A stretch of DNA of 64,000 nucleotides, from assembly GCA_050741915.1 (NCBI GenBank), contig JBOGEX010000057.1, positions 1-64,000 on the forward strand. The letters run 5' to 3'. The translations under genes were made by a program, and so were the position numbers. Positions 50,185 to 59,588 of this stretch are shown piece by piece (the first letter of the stretch is position 1; every line of letters begins with the position of its first letter). The notes under the pieces were generated by a model, which worked only from the letters and a program-made list of their open reading frames with translations, did not search any database and was not told the DNA's origin. The DNA comes from JACCTH01 sp050741915 (GTDB lineage Bacteria; Actinomycetota; Acidimicrobiia; Spongiisociales; ZC4RG35).

Positions 50185-52409
50185 GGACCGAGGAGGTCGA
50201 ACTCGAGTCCGAAGAGAGCGAGGTCCTCACCCTGCACAACCGCCTCGGTCTGACTGACGACGAATTCCGCCAGATTGTCGATCGCCTGGGCCGGGAGCCA
50301 AGTCGGGCGGAGCTGGCCATGTATTCGGTGATGTGGTCCGAACATTGCTCATACAAATCGTCACGGGTCTATCTGAGTCGGTTTCCGACCGAGGCGCCGT
50401 GGGTGGTGGTCGGTCCCGGTGAGAACGCCGGAGTGGTCGATGTCGGAGAGGGATGGCTGGCAGCGCTGCGGATCGAAAGCCACAACCACCCGTCGTTCGT
50501 AGAGCCATATCAAGGAGCGGCGACGGGCGTGGGGGGAATCATCCGGGACATCTTCACAATGGGAGCGCGTCCCATTGCGCTCTGGGATTCGCTCCGCTTC
50601 GGTCCGCTCGACCAGCCGAAAAACCGCTATCTATTCGCTGGAGTGGTGGCCGGGATCGCTAGCTATGGCAATGCCGTCGGGGTGCCAACCGTCGGCGGCG
50701 AGGTGGCGTTCGCCGAGCATTACTCAGACAATCCGCTCGTCAACGTGATGTGTTTGGGTTTGATGCGCACCGACGATCTGGTCCTGGCCACATCTGGCCC
50801 GCCGGGGACGATGGCCATCCTCCTCGGGGCCCCAACCGGGCGGGACGGGATCGGGGGGGCTTCGGTTCTCGCCTCAGCTTCCTTCGATGAAAGCTCGCTG
50901 GAGAAGCGCCCCGCGGTCCAGGTCGGAGATCCTTTCGAGGAAAAGAAGCTCATCGAGGCGTGCCTCGAGCTCTACCGGCGCAAGCTCGTCTTGGGTGTCC
51001 AGGACTTGGGAGCGGCCGGACTTTCCTGCGCTATCAGCGAGCCGGTGTCCCGCTCCGGTAATGGAGTGAGGATCGATCTCGACCGAGTTCATACGCGTGA
51101 GCCGGACATGTCCGCCCTCGAACTCCTGATGTCCGAGTCGCAGGAACGAATGATGGCTTTCGTTCACCCCGACAAGGTCGCTGAGGTGATCGAGGTCGCC
51201 CGGCGCTGGGAAACCGAAGCCTCGATCCTGGGCGTGGTGACCGATTCACTCAATGTCGTCGTCTCCTTCGCCGGTGAGGTCGTGGCAGATATCCCGGCCC
51301 GGTCCCTCACCACCGAAGCCCCGCGCTACCAGCGACCGTTGGGCGAACCGGGATGGATGGAGGATCTCTGGTCCAACACCGTCAAGTTCGTTGCCCAGCC
51401 GGCCATCGCCACCGGGTTGCTGCAGCTTCTTTCGGAACCCGAGCTCGGATCGAAAGAGTGGATCTACGAACAGTACGACCACATGCTGTTCTTGAACACG
51501 GTGGTGGGACCCGGCCACGACGCCACCCTCTTGCGGTTGAAGGGAACCGAGCGGGGCCTCGCCCTCACCACCGACGGTAACGGTCGGGTTTGCTACCTCG
51601 ATCCCCGCCGGGGAGCGGCTCGCCTCGTGTGGGAGGCCGCTCTCAACGTCGCAGTGGTGGGAGCCGAGCCATTGGCCGTGGTCGACAACCTCAACTTCGG
51701 TAACCCTGAAAAGCCCGAAGTCATGTGGCAGTTTCGGGAGACCGTCGAAGGGATCACCGAAGCCTGTGAGGCCTTGGGGGTGCCGGTGGTGGGAGGGAAC
51801 GTCTCGTTCTACAACGAGACCGACGGCCTCGACATTTATCCGTCGCCCGTAGTCGGGATGCTGGGTCTGGTGGAGGACCTTCGACTCCCGCCCTCGCGCC
51901 TCGACCGGGCAGGTGCGGGGATGGGGATCTATCTCGTCGGCAACGAATGGGCGCCGAACCTGGCCGGATCGGCGTTCGAAAAGGTCACCTTCGGTCACGT
52001 GGGGGGGCGACCAACGGGACCTGATCGCGCCATGGGTAACGCCACGGTGACGGCCGCCCGGAGAATGGCGCAGGCCGGTGTACCCGTTCTCCACGACATC
52101 TCGATGGGTGGGCTGGCGATGGCAATCGCCGAGATCTGCATCGCCTCTAGGGTTGGAGCCACCGTTACCTACAGCGACTGGCGCTTTCTGTTCAGCGAGG
52201 ACCCTCATCGCTTTCTCGCCGTCGTTCCTGCCTCCCAGGATGATCTGATCAGAAAGACTGGCAGTGAGCTCGGAGTTCCCTTCACCCGGATCGGGAGCAC
52301 GGGCGGTGATGCCATCGTCTTCGATCGCGGGGGAGTGCGGGCTGCGGTCGATCTTGCCGTGGCCTCCGCAGCGTGGCGAAAAGCATTACCCGAGCATCTA
52401 CGAACCTAA
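50181..52409 (+). CDS. purL: Phosphoribosylformylglycinamidine synthase, PurL subunit
   Basis: ATP-dependent FGAM synthase of the small (742 aa) type. Motifs: MYSVMWSEHCSYKSSR, IESHNHPSFVEPYQGAATGVGG, VPTVGGEVAFAEHY, LGVQDLGAAGLSCAISE, LELLMSESQERMMAFV, TTDGNGRVCYLDPRRGA and PVVGGNVSFYNETDG. ATG 50181 overlaps the purQ stop by 4 nt. It completes the FGAM synthase set and is followed by an ABC exporter gene 5 nt downstream. Confidence 0.96.
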   Translation: MRTEEVELESEESEVLTLHNRLGLTDDEFRQIVDRLGREPSRAELAMYSVMWSEHCSYKSSRVYLSRFPTEAPWVVVGPGENAGVVDVGEGWLAALRIESHNHPSFVEPYQGAATGVGGIIRDIFTMGARPIALWDSLRFGPLDQPKNRYLFAGVVAGIASYGNAVGVPTVGGEVAFAEHYSDNPLVNVMCLGLMRTDDLVLATSGPPGTMAILLGAPTGRDGIGGASVLASASFDESSLEKRPAVQVGDPFEEKKLIEACLELYRRKLVLGVQDLGAAGLSCAISEPVSRSGNGVRIDLDRVHTREPDMSALELLMSESQERMMAFVHPDKVAEVIEVARRWETEASILGVVTDSLNVVVSFAGEVVADIPARSLTTEAPRYQRPLGEPGWMEDLWSNTVKFVAQPAIATGLLQLLSEPELGSKEWIYEQYDHMLFLNTVVGPGHDATLLRLKGTERGLALTTDGNGRVCYLDPRRGAARLVWEAALNVAVVGAEPLAVVDNLNFGNPEKPEVMWQFRETVEGITEACEALGVPVVGGNVSFYNETDGLDIYPSPVVGMLGLVEDLRLPPSRLDRAGAGMGIYLVGNEWAPNLAGSAFEKVTFGHVGGRPTGPDRAMGNATVTAARRMAQAGVPVLHDISMGGLAMAIAEICIASRVGATVTYSDWRFLFSEDPHRFLAVVPASQDDLIRKTGSELGVPFTRIGSTGGDAIVFDRGGVRAAVDLAVASAAWRKALPEHLRT

Positions 52410-52414
52410 GGCCT

Positions 52415-54183
52415 GTGAACGACCGTTCTTCGCCCCTGCGCCGGCTTTGGCAATACTCGGGGCCCATCGACGAAAAGTGGTTTGGGCCACATCGTTCTCG
52501 GTGCTCAACAAGCTGGCGGACGTTCTTCCCGAACTGGTGATCGGGGCTGCCGTCGATGTGGTCGTGCGAGGCGCCGACTCTTTCGTGGGACGGGCGTTCG
52601 GCATCTCCAGTCGCTTCGATCAATTGCTCCTACTGGCTTCGGTCAACTTCATCATCTGGTTGGTCGAGTCGATCACCGAGTACATCGCCAACCTGGGATG
52701 GCGCAACCTGGCCCAGACAATCGAGCACGAAGCGCGTATGGATGCCTATCGCCACGTTCAGGAACTCGAGATCGCCTGGTTCGAGGACCGCTCCACTGGC
52801 GGTCTGCTTTCGATCCTCAACGACGACGTCAATCAGTTGGAGCGATTCCTTGATGTCGGCGCTTCCGATTTCATCCGTACCTTCGTCAACGTCGTATTCG
52901 TGGGGGTAGTTTTCTTCACCGCCTCGCCGATGGTGGGGCTGGTCGCTTTCCTTCCGATCCCGCTGATCGTCTGGGGCTCGATCGTTTATCAAAAGCGCCT
53001 GTCGCCCCGTTACCAGCATGTCCGCGAGAGCGCTGGAGACCTGGGCGCTCTCCTCGCCAACAACCTGGCTGGAATCGCCACCATTCGCGCTTTCTCGGCC
53101 GAGGAACGCGAGTCCGATCGGGTCGAAGGCATGTCGGATCGCTACCGGCTGGCCAATCGGGATGCGATCAAGCTGTCGTCGGCATTCGTTCCCATCATCC
53201 GCCTCGCCATCCTCACGGGCTTCACGCTGACCCTCATCCTCGGTGGGCGCGCCACCTTGGCGGGAGCCATGGAGGTGGGCGTATTCTCGGTTCTGGTCTA
53301 CATGACCCAGCGTTTGTTGTGGCCGCTAACCCGGCTAGGGGAGACATTCGACCTCTATCAGCGGGCAATGGCCTCGACCCGGCGCATCCTCGATCTGCTG
53401 GCGGTCTCGCCGACCATCATACCCGGCTCGGCTCGCCTGCCACACCCGGTACAGGGTCAGGTTTCCTTCGAGTCGGTCGACTTCGCCTACTCCGATGGAC
53501 GACTGGTCCTCTCCGACCTCAGTCTTTCGGTGCCTGCGGGCGAGACCCATGCCATCGTTGGCGCTACCGGCGCCGGCAAGTCGACCTTGGTCAGGCTCTT
53601 CCTCCGTCTCTACGACCCGTCGGCGGGACGGATCACTTTCGATGGCACCGACCTGCGGGACCTCTCCTTCGCCTCGCTGCGACATTCGATCGGGTACGTG
53701 GGCCAGGACGTCTTCTTATTCCAGGGGACGGTGCGGGAGAACCTGACCTACGGCCGACCCGATGCGACCGAGGCCGAGATCGAAGAAGCCGCCGCTCTGG
53801 CCGAGGCGACCGAGTTCATCAAGGAGCTGCCCGTCGGGTACGAGACGGTGGTCGGCGAACGGGGACAGAAGCTGTCCGGTGGTCAGCGCCAGCGACTTTC
53901 AATTGCCCGGGCAATCCTGCGCGATCCGCCCGTCTTGGTGCTCGACGAGGCCACGTCTTCGGTAGATAACGAGACCGAGGCGGCGATCCAGCACTCGCTC
54001 GATATCGTTGGCAAGGACCGCACGGTCATCGTGATTGCCCATCGCTTGTCGACCGTCCGATACGCCGATCGGATTCACGTCCTCGAGGACGGACGTCTGA
54101 CGGAAGCCGGCACCCACGACGAGTTGGTCGGAGGCGGTGGCCTCTACGCTGCCTTGTGGAGAGTGCAAACGGGAGTCCGATAA
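52415..54183 (+). CDS. ABC exporter, fused membrane and ATPase domains; apparent 5' frameshift near 52464
   Basis: The main frame encodes a type IV exporter half: six membrane helices (e.g. LLASVNFIIWLVESITEYIA, TFVNVVFVGVVFFTASPMVGL), then Walker A GATGAGKSTLVRLFLR, signature LSGGQRQRLSIARAIL, Walker B PVLVLDEATSSVD and HRLSTVRYADR. The expected N-terminus is split: GTG 52415 gives NDRSSPLRRLWQYSGP in one frame, while HRRKVVWATSFSVLNKLADV follows in another. One extra C in the GGGGCCC run at 52458-52464 would join them. Either a base was lost in assembly, the gene is damaged, or translation starts at TTG ~52447. The substrate is unknown. Confidence 0.75.
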
Positions 54184-54216
54184 CGCTGGGCCCGGTCCCG
54201 TTCCCCACCAACCGGC

Positions 54217-54645
54217 CTAGCCGAGGGGGTGCCTCCACCGCAGGCCCCGGAATCGAGCGAAATCACGATCGGTGGTCATCCATTCAGATCCCGACTCAAT
54301 CGCCAGTGCCGCCAAATACGCATCGGAAATGAGGTTTCCTTTTGCTCCCGCAGTCGCGCAAAGGTCGGTAAATATGCGCCAGTGCCTTGGTCCGGGGGCG
54401 ATCAGAACGCCATTGGGCCTGCCGCGAAGACCGTCCAGTTGCGAGATCACCTCTCCAAGCGGCGTCGGGGGGTCAAAAATCCTGGGATGAGTCAGGACGC
54501 GGACAACTCCACTTAGCACGAGCTCTGACAATCCAAAGGCCTCTGAAGAGTTGGCCACCCCCGTTAGCCACCCGAGGAATTCAGCATGCCGAGGCGCATC
54601 CGCACGGAGGGCATACACAAGGACGTTGACATCCGGAAGGATCAA
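54217..54645 (-). CDS. vapC: VapC-type toxin, PIN-domain ribonuclease
   Basis: A 142-residue PIN protein with the acidic residues in place: ILPDVNVLVYALRADAP (first Asp), SELVLSGVVRVLTHP (Glu), SDAYLAALAIESGSEW (Asp) and MTTDRDFARFRGLRW (Asp). This subgroup is the TA-system VapC type common in actinobacteria. It overlaps the antitoxin gene by 4 nt. The pair sits between two purine gene groups on the opposite strand, which suggests a mobile or recently inserted module. Confidence 0.9.
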   Translation of the reverse strand: MILPDVNVLVYALRADAPRHAEFLGWLTGVANSSEAFGLSELVLSGVVRVLTHPRIFDPPTPLGEVISQLDGLRGRPNGVLIAPGPRHWRIFTDLCATAGAKGNLISDAYLAALAIESGSEWMTTDRDFARFRGLRWRHPLG

Positions 54646-54896
54646 TCCTCCTCCATGAGGTCCAACAAGGCCACGCTGTCATCGAGGTCAACCCCCGGCT
54701 GCAAACCATTGCCGTCGAAAGGCGTGATCCGAAACGTTTGGCTATCGACCTCAGCTGCATCCCGTCGCGCTAGCTCTGCGCGCAGTGCGTCCTCAATGAC
54801 GCTGGTAAGCGTGTGGCCGCGTCGAACAGCCTCGGCCTTGACTCGCCGCAATAGATCGTCGTCGAAGTTGATAGTGGTTCTAATACAGCAAAGCAT
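54642..54896 (-). CDS. vapB: VapB-type ribbon-helix-helix antitoxin
   Basis: The N-terminus RTTINFDDDLLRRVKAEAVRRGHTLTSVIEDALR is split here only for description: the strand RTTINFDD and helices around VKAEAVRRGH and SVIEDALRAEL form an RHH DNA-binding domain. The C-terminal half is acidic and probably wraps the toxin. ATG 54896 is the start used, but the domain may begin a few codons later. A small dyad overlaps the start codon (54892-54906), the usual place for autoregulation. Confidence 0.85.
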   Translation of the reverse strand: MLCCIRTTINFDDDLLRRVKAEAVRRGHTLTSVIEDALRAELARRDAAEVDSQTFRITPFDGNGLQPGVDLDDSVALLDLMEED

Positions 54897-54906
54897 ATCG
54901 CATGCT
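54892..54906. promoter_or_regulatory. Small dyad AGCAT-N5-ATGCT at the vapB start
   Basis: A perfect 5-bp inverted repeat overlaps the start codon of the antitoxin gene. RHH antitoxins bind such palindromes in their own promoter, so this is a candidate operator; the short length keeps confidence low. Confidence 0.3.
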
Positions 54907-54965
54907 CATCTTGCTGCCTTAGCATCCCTGGACCCTTGTGGCGCGAGGCGTCGAGAAGTGGCGAA

Positions 54966-54971
54966 TACCAT
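54966..54971 (+). promoter_or_regulatory. Probable -10 box (TACCAT) of purF, leaderless type
   Basis: It ends 6 nt before ATG 54978 and is identical to the purC box, suggesting transcription begins at the ATG. Confidence 0.45.
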
Positions 54972-54977
54972 GACCAA

Positions 54978-56432
54978 ATGAACCAAGAATCGGGAGAGGC
55001 CTGCGGGGTTTTCGGGGTGTACGCCCCCGGCCAAGGTGCGTCCGATCTCTGTTATTACGGCCTCTTCGCCCTTCAACACCGGGGCCAAGAGTCGGCCGGG
55101 ATAGCCACCTCCGACGGGCGAACGGTGACTATTTATAAGGATCTCGGATTAGTGGCGCAGGTCTTCTCAGACACAAACCTGGCCGGCCTCGAGGGTCATA
55201 TCGGGATCGGCCACACCCGCTACTCGACCACCGGATCGAATCGTTGGGAGAACTCACAGCCCGCCCACCATCAGGTGGGAATGACCTCGATTGCTCTCGC
55301 CCATAACGGCAACCTCACCAACACGGCTGCCCTCAGCGAACGGCATCCACTGGCACCTGGGCAAGGCAGCTCCGACTCGGCGGTGATGGTGGCGGCGATT
55401 GCGGCCGCGACGGATGACGATCGCAGTGATGGGCGCGGTCTGGAGATGGCGCTGACGGAGACCCTTCCAACCTTCGAAGGGGCCTTCTCGTTGGTCTTGA
55501 TGGATCAGGGCCGGCTCTTCGGCGTGCGCGATCCCTACGGTTTCCGACCCCTCTGCCTGGGGCGTCTGCCCGAGACAGTCACTGGCCAAGCGGGGTGGGT
55601 GCTGGCGTCGGAAACTGCCGCCCTCGACATCGTGGGCGCTTCGTTTGTCCGGGAGGTGGCTCCCGGAGAAGTGGTGATCATCGATGCCAGCGGAATGCGA
55701 TCGAGCTTTCCGTTTCCACGCACCCAACCCCAGCTATGCGTCTTCGAGTTCGTGTACTTCGCCCGACCAGATTCCCAGCTGGGGGGAAGGAACGTCTATT
55801 CCTCCCGCTACGAGATGGGGCGGCGGCTGGCGTCCGAGCACCCTCTGGAAGCCGATGTCGTCGTCCCCGTCCCCGAATCGGGTATACCGGCCGCGCAGGG
55901 CTTTGCAGCCGTATCCGGTATTGCCTATGCCGACGGTCTGGTCAAGAACCGTTATGTCGGCCGCACTTTCATCGAGCCCAACCAACTGCTCCGCGACCGG
56001 GGGGTGAAGCTGAAGCTCAACCCGATCGTCGACACCCTCGTCGGAAAGCGAGTTGTTCTCATCGACGATTCGATCGTCCGGGGGTCGACCACTCGCCAGC
56101 TTGTCTCCCTGGTCCGGGAGACGGGTGCGAAGGAGGTCCACCTTCGCATATCTTCTCCTCCCTATAGGTGGCCCTGCTTCTACGGAATGGACACCTCGGA
56201 TCGCAACTCGTTGATCGCCGCTCGGATGGAACCGGAAGAGATTCGCCGGCATGTCGGGGCCGACTCCTTGGGCTACCTATCACTCGACGGTTTACTGGCG
56301 GCAACCGGTGCTGACCCTCGGGGGTTCTGCCACGCCTGCCTTTCAGGTGAATATCCAACGGATGTCGAGGGCGCTCAGGGAAAGTTCTGGTTGGAGGAAA
56401 TGGGCACCGAAGACCTGGTCCGCCATCCTTGA
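54978..56432 (+). CDS. purF: Amidophosphoribosyltransferase
   Basis: First committed enzyme of purine synthesis. A short propeptide (MNQESGEA) precedes the nucleophile Cys in EACGVFGVYAPGQGAS; then YYGLFALQHRGQESAGIAT, GHTRYSTTGSNRWENSQP, LAHNGNLTN, and the PRPP-binding loop VVLIDDSIVRGSTTRQLV. A region with Cys residues (RGFCHACLSGEYPT) near the C-terminus fits the iron-sulfur-type Bacillus-like PurF. Start ATG 54978 is chosen because the Cys must follow a short propeptide. Its stop overlaps purM (TTGA). Confidence 0.95.
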   Translation: MNQESGEACGVFGVYAPGQGASDLCYYGLFALQHRGQESAGIATSDGRTVTIYKDLGLVAQVFSDTNLAGLEGHIGIGHTRYSTTGSNRWENSQPAHHQVGMTSIALAHNGNLTNTAALSERHPLAPGQGSSDSAVMVAAIAAATDDDRSDGRGLEMALTETLPTFEGAFSLVLMDQGRLFGVRDPYGFRPLCLGRLPETVTGQAGWVLASETAALDIVGASFVREVAPGEVVIIDASGMRSSFPFPRTQPQLCVFEFVYFARPDSQLGGRNVYSSRYEMGRRLASEHPLEADVVVPVPESGIPAAQGFAAVSGIAYADGLVKNRYVGRTFIEPNQLLRDRGVKLKLNPIVDTLVGKRVVLIDDSIVRGSTTRQLVSLVRETGAKEVHLRISSPPYRWPCFYGMDTSDRNSLIAARMEPEEIRRHVGADSLGYLSLDGLLAATGADPRGFCHACLSGEYPTDVEGAQGKFWLEEMGTEDLVRHP

Positions 56433-57424
56433 GCAGTTATCGATCAGCCGGGGTCAGCCTCGACGGTGCCGACCGCCACGTCGATGCGATCGCTCCCCTG
56501 GTCACATCGACCTGGACCTCTTCGGTTAGAGGGACGTTCGGCGGCTTCGCCGCCGGGATCAAAATCCCGCCCGGCTATCAGAACCCGATCCTGATGATGA
56601 CCACCGACGGGGTGGGAACCAAGCTGGAACTCGCCCGGCAGACCGGGCGCTGGGACGGGATCGGCTCTGACCTGGTGGCGATGGTGGTCGATGATCTGGC
56701 GGCCTCCGGGGCGACACCTCTGGGCCTGGTCGATTACATGGCCGTCGGCGCCCTCGATCCCGAGCGCGACACACGAGTGGTCGCTTCGATCGCCGCCGCC
56801 TGTCGCGACGCTGGGGTGGTACTGCTCGGGGGCGAGACCGCCGAGCATCCGGGAGTCATGGAGGCCGATCAGATCGACCTCGCGGCGGCGGCATTGGGGG
56901 TCGTTGAGGAGGGAGCGGAGCTAGGACCGGCTCGGGTTTCCGAGGGCGACTTGGTGGTCGGCCTTCTTTCTCCCAACCTTCGATCCAACGGATTCTCCTT
57001 AGTGCGAAGAATCGTGGCAAGCCGGGATCTCGACGAGCCGGTGCGGGGCGAGGCCGCCTCGCTGGGAGAGGTCTTGTTGCGCCCGTCGCTCATCTATGCG
57101 CCTGTGGTGCAGCCTGTGCTCCGCTTTTGCCACGCCGCCGTCCATGTCACCGGAGGCGGGCTATCAGGCAATCTCCCACGCGTGCTGCCGAACGGCCTCG
57201 GGGCGAAGATCGACTCGAGGCGGTGGCAAGTTCCTCCGATTTTTTATCGACTGCGAGAATGGGGCGGGATTCCGGAGGAAGAGCTTTTCTCAGTCTTCAA
57301 TATGGGCATCGGCTTTTGCCTCCTGGTTCCACCCGACTCCCTGGAGCAGGTGATGGCGACTACCAGGGGAGTCGTGATCGGGGGAGTGACTACCGGCTCT
57401 GGCGTCGAATTGTCGTCTCGTTAG
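56429..57424 (+). CDS. purM: Phosphoribosylformylglycinamidine cyclo-ligase
   Basis: AIR synthetase. It opens YRSAGVSLDGADRHVDAIAP, then FGGFAAGIKIPPGYQNP, MTTDGVGTKLELARQTGRW, DDLAASGATPLGLVDYMAVG, VLLGGETAEHPGVM, LRSNGFSLVRRIV and HVTGGGLSGNLPRVLPNGL. The 331-aa length is normal. The TTG start overlaps the purF stop by 4 nt. An aminotransferase gene follows 9 nt later. Confidence 0.95.
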   Translation: MSSYRSAGVSLDGADRHVDAIAPLVTSTWTSSVRGTFGGFAAGIKIPPGYQNPILMMTTDGVGTKLELARQTGRWDGIGSDLVAMVVDDLAASGATPLGLVDYMAVGALDPERDTRVVASIAAACRDAGVVLLGGETAEHPGVMEADQIDLAAAALGVVEEGAELGPARVSEGDLVVGLLSPNLRSNGFSLVRRIVASRDLDEPVRGEAASLGEVLLRPSLIYAPVVQPVLRFCHAAVHVTGGGLSGNLPRVLPNGLGAKIDSRRWQVPPIFYRLREWGGIPEEELFSVFNMGIGFCLLVPPDSLEQVMATTRGVVIGGVTTGSGVELSSR

Positions 57425-57433
57425 CCTGGGAAG

Positions 57434-58717
57434 ATGAGCGATCTGATTTCTCGCCACCGACAGGTCATCGCGCCTGTCATCGCTTTCGATACGGAGATCG
57501 TGGCCGAACGGGCAGCAGGGATCTGGGTCTACGACTCCGAGGGTCGACGTTATGCCGACTTCGCATGCGGGACCGCCGTGGTCAACCTGGGGCATAACCA
57601 CCCGGCCGTGGTCGAGGCAGCTCATCGCCAGATCGATCGTTTCATCCACTCGGGCTGCATCTTCCGCTACGACACCCTCGTGGAAGCGGCTGAGATGCTG
57701 GCCGAGCTGACCCCTCCGGCAATTGAGAAGTTTGGGTTCGCCAACTCCGGTTCGGAGGCGGTCGAGGCGGCCGTGAAGCTGACTCGCAAAGTCACGGGCC
57801 GGCAGGGCGTGATCGTGTTCCGGGGAGGATTCCATGGCCGAACGATGGGCTCGGTCAGCTACACGACCTCGAACTCCAAGTACCGGGATGGATACCACCC
57901 GATCCTGGGTTCGGTGTTCGTGGCGCCGTTTCCACATCCCTATCGATGGGGGATGACTGACGAGCAGGCCGTCGACTACTGCCTCTGGGATCTCGACATG
58001 ATGTTTCGTCATGAGGTCAGCCCGCAGAACATCGCCGGGTTCCTCGTCGAGCCCGTTCAGGGGGAGGGTGGGTATTACCCGGCGCCCCCCAACTTTCTCG
58101 ATGAACTGCGGGCTCTGGCTGACCGGCACGGAATCAAGATCATCTACGACGAAGTGCAAACTGGCTTCGGCCGGACCGCCGAGTGGTTCGCTACCGACCT
58201 CTACCGAGCCAAGCCCGATGTAATCGCTCTGGGCAAGGGCATCGCCAACGGGCTTCCACTTTCGGCCTACGGAGCCTCAGCCGAGATGATCGACGCCTGG
58301 CCACGCGGTTCCCACGGCACGACCTTCGGTGGAAACCCGGTGGCCACGGCGGCGGCGGTGGCGGTGATGAACACGATGGGCGATCTCTTGCCTCATGCTC
58401 GCGACCTCTCATCGCGCGCCTTCGAGCACCTGGCGAAACTGGCGGCAGATCACCCAACTATCGGCGACGTGCGCGGGCACGGCCTGATGATCGGAATTGA
58501 ACTTATCTCCGACACAGAAACCCGCATGCAGGATGCGGCGGCGTTTGCACACGTCCAGAGCTACTGCCTCGAGCGCGATCTGATCATCATCGACTGTGGG
58601 CCCGATGGGAATGTCATTCGCTACATCCCGGCGCTCATCACCACCGAGGAGCAGCTCGACTGGTCACTCGACCTCATTGACGAGGCGCTCTCTGACTACG
58701 AAGGCAAGGCCCACTAG
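57434..58717 (+). CDS. Class III PLP-dependent aminotransferase, 4-aminobutyrate type
   Basis: Motifs: GIWVYDSEGRRYADFACGTAVVNLGH in two parts at residues ~30-56, FANSGSEAVEAAVKLTRKVTG, FRGGFHGRTMGSVSYT, VEPVQGEGGYYPAPPNFL, IIYDEVQTGFGRTAEWF, the PLP-lysine segment ALGKGIANGLPLSAYGAS and HGTTFGGNPVATAAAV. It fits GABA or other omega-amino acid transaminases better than ArgD. The substrate cannot be fixed by eye. It lies 9 nt after purM, so the two are probably on one transcript. Confidence 0.9.
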   Translation: MSDLISRHRQVIAPVIAFDTEIVAERAAGIWVYDSEGRRYADFACGTAVVNLGHNHPAVVEAAHRQIDRFIHSGCIFRYDTLVEAAEMLAELTPPAIEKFGFANSGSEAVEAAVKLTRKVTGRQGVIVFRGGFHGRTMGSVSYTTSNSKYRDGYHPILGSVFVAPFPHPYRWGMTDEQAVDYCLWDLDMMFRHEVSPQNIAGFLVEPVQGEGGYYPAPPNFLDELRALADRHGIKIIYDEVQTGFGRTAEWFATDLYRAKPDVIALGKGIANGLPLSAYGASAEMIDAWPRGSHGTTFGGNPVATAAAVAVMNTMGDLLPHARDLSSRAFEHLAKLAADHPTIGDVRGHGLMIGIELISDTETRMQDAAAFAHVQSYCLERDLIIIDCGPDGNVIRYIPALITTEEQLDWSLDLIDEALSDYEGKAH

Positions 58718-58765
58718 GCGATCCCGGGCGTGGAACTCCGCCACCGGCAGCAACGTCCAACCCCC

Positions 58766-59587
58766 ATGCAACGCTGCAAGCCACTAGTTCTCCTCGCCCT
58801 CACGCCCTTGCTGTTCGCCTGTGGAGCCTCTTCGGGAGGCCTGGCCGACGACCTCAAGCTCAACGAAGACCCAGCATCAATCCTCCTCGCCGTCACCAGT
58901 GCCGGGGGTTTCGTTCCGATTGAGTTCATGGTCAACCAAGGCCCCTACCTGGTTCTGACGCGGGGTGGAGAACTGATCCATCAAGGACCTCAGATTGAGA
59001 TCTATCCAGGGCCGCTTCTCGCCAACTGGCTCGTGACCCAGCTCGATGAGGAATCGATGCTCTTCGTTCTGGAGGAACTCGATGCGCTCAACTTCGACGA
59101 GATCGGTCAGGTCGAGAAAAACGACGCCACCGGAGTGGCCGACGCCCCGATCACAACAGTGCGTTTCTACAACCAGGACGGACAGCACTCCTTTGCCGTC
59201 TATGCCCTCGGGATTTCGGATCAGTCAGCCGACAGCCGGGTGCCGATCCTCGCCAACCTGGTCGAACGACTCGGAACCCTCACGAATTTTTCGTCCCAGA
59301 GCTACGTGCCTGAAGCAATACAGGTCGTCGCCGGGGTGGGTGCCGGGGAGATCGATGCGGCAGTCGCCAATGTTCGCGACTGGCCCTTGCTGGATTCGTA
59401 CGCCGGCATGGCCGAGATCGGGTTCGATTGGCGTTGCGCGACCTTTGAGGGAGATCAAGCCCAGCAACTTCTCGACGTGTTCGCCGAAGCCAATCAGGCC
59501 ACTCGCTGGACCCTCGAAGGATCTGAGTATCAGATCCTGGTGAGGCCCTTCTTTCCGAACGAAGATCCCTGCGAACCTCTCGGCTAG
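58766..59587 (+). CDS. Putative lipoprotein of unknown function
   Basis: ATG 58766 gives a basic start, a hydrophobic stretch and lipobox LLFACGAS. The mature part is ~255 residues with GGFVPIEFMVNQGPYLVLTRGGELI, DEESMLFVLEELDALNFDEIG and ATTVRFYNQDGQHSFAVYALG-like strands in part. It resembles no family I recognise, but the layout suggests a surface protein. It follows the aminotransferase by 48 nt, and a palindromic repeat begins 2 nt after its stop. Confidence 0.65.
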   Translation: MQRCKPLVLLALTPLLFACGASSGGLADDLKLNEDPASILLAVTSAGGFVPIEFMVNQGPYLVLTRGGELIHQGPQIEIYPGPLLANWLVTQLDEESMLFVLEELDALNFDEIGQVEKNDATGVADAPITTVRFYNQDGQHSFAVYALGISDQSADSRVPILANLVERLGTLTNFSSQSYVPEAIQVVAGVGAGEIDAAVANVRDWPLLDSYAGMAEIGFDWRCATFEGDQAQQLLDVFAEANQATRWTLEGSEYQILVRPFFPNEDPCEPLG

Positions 59588-59588
59588 C

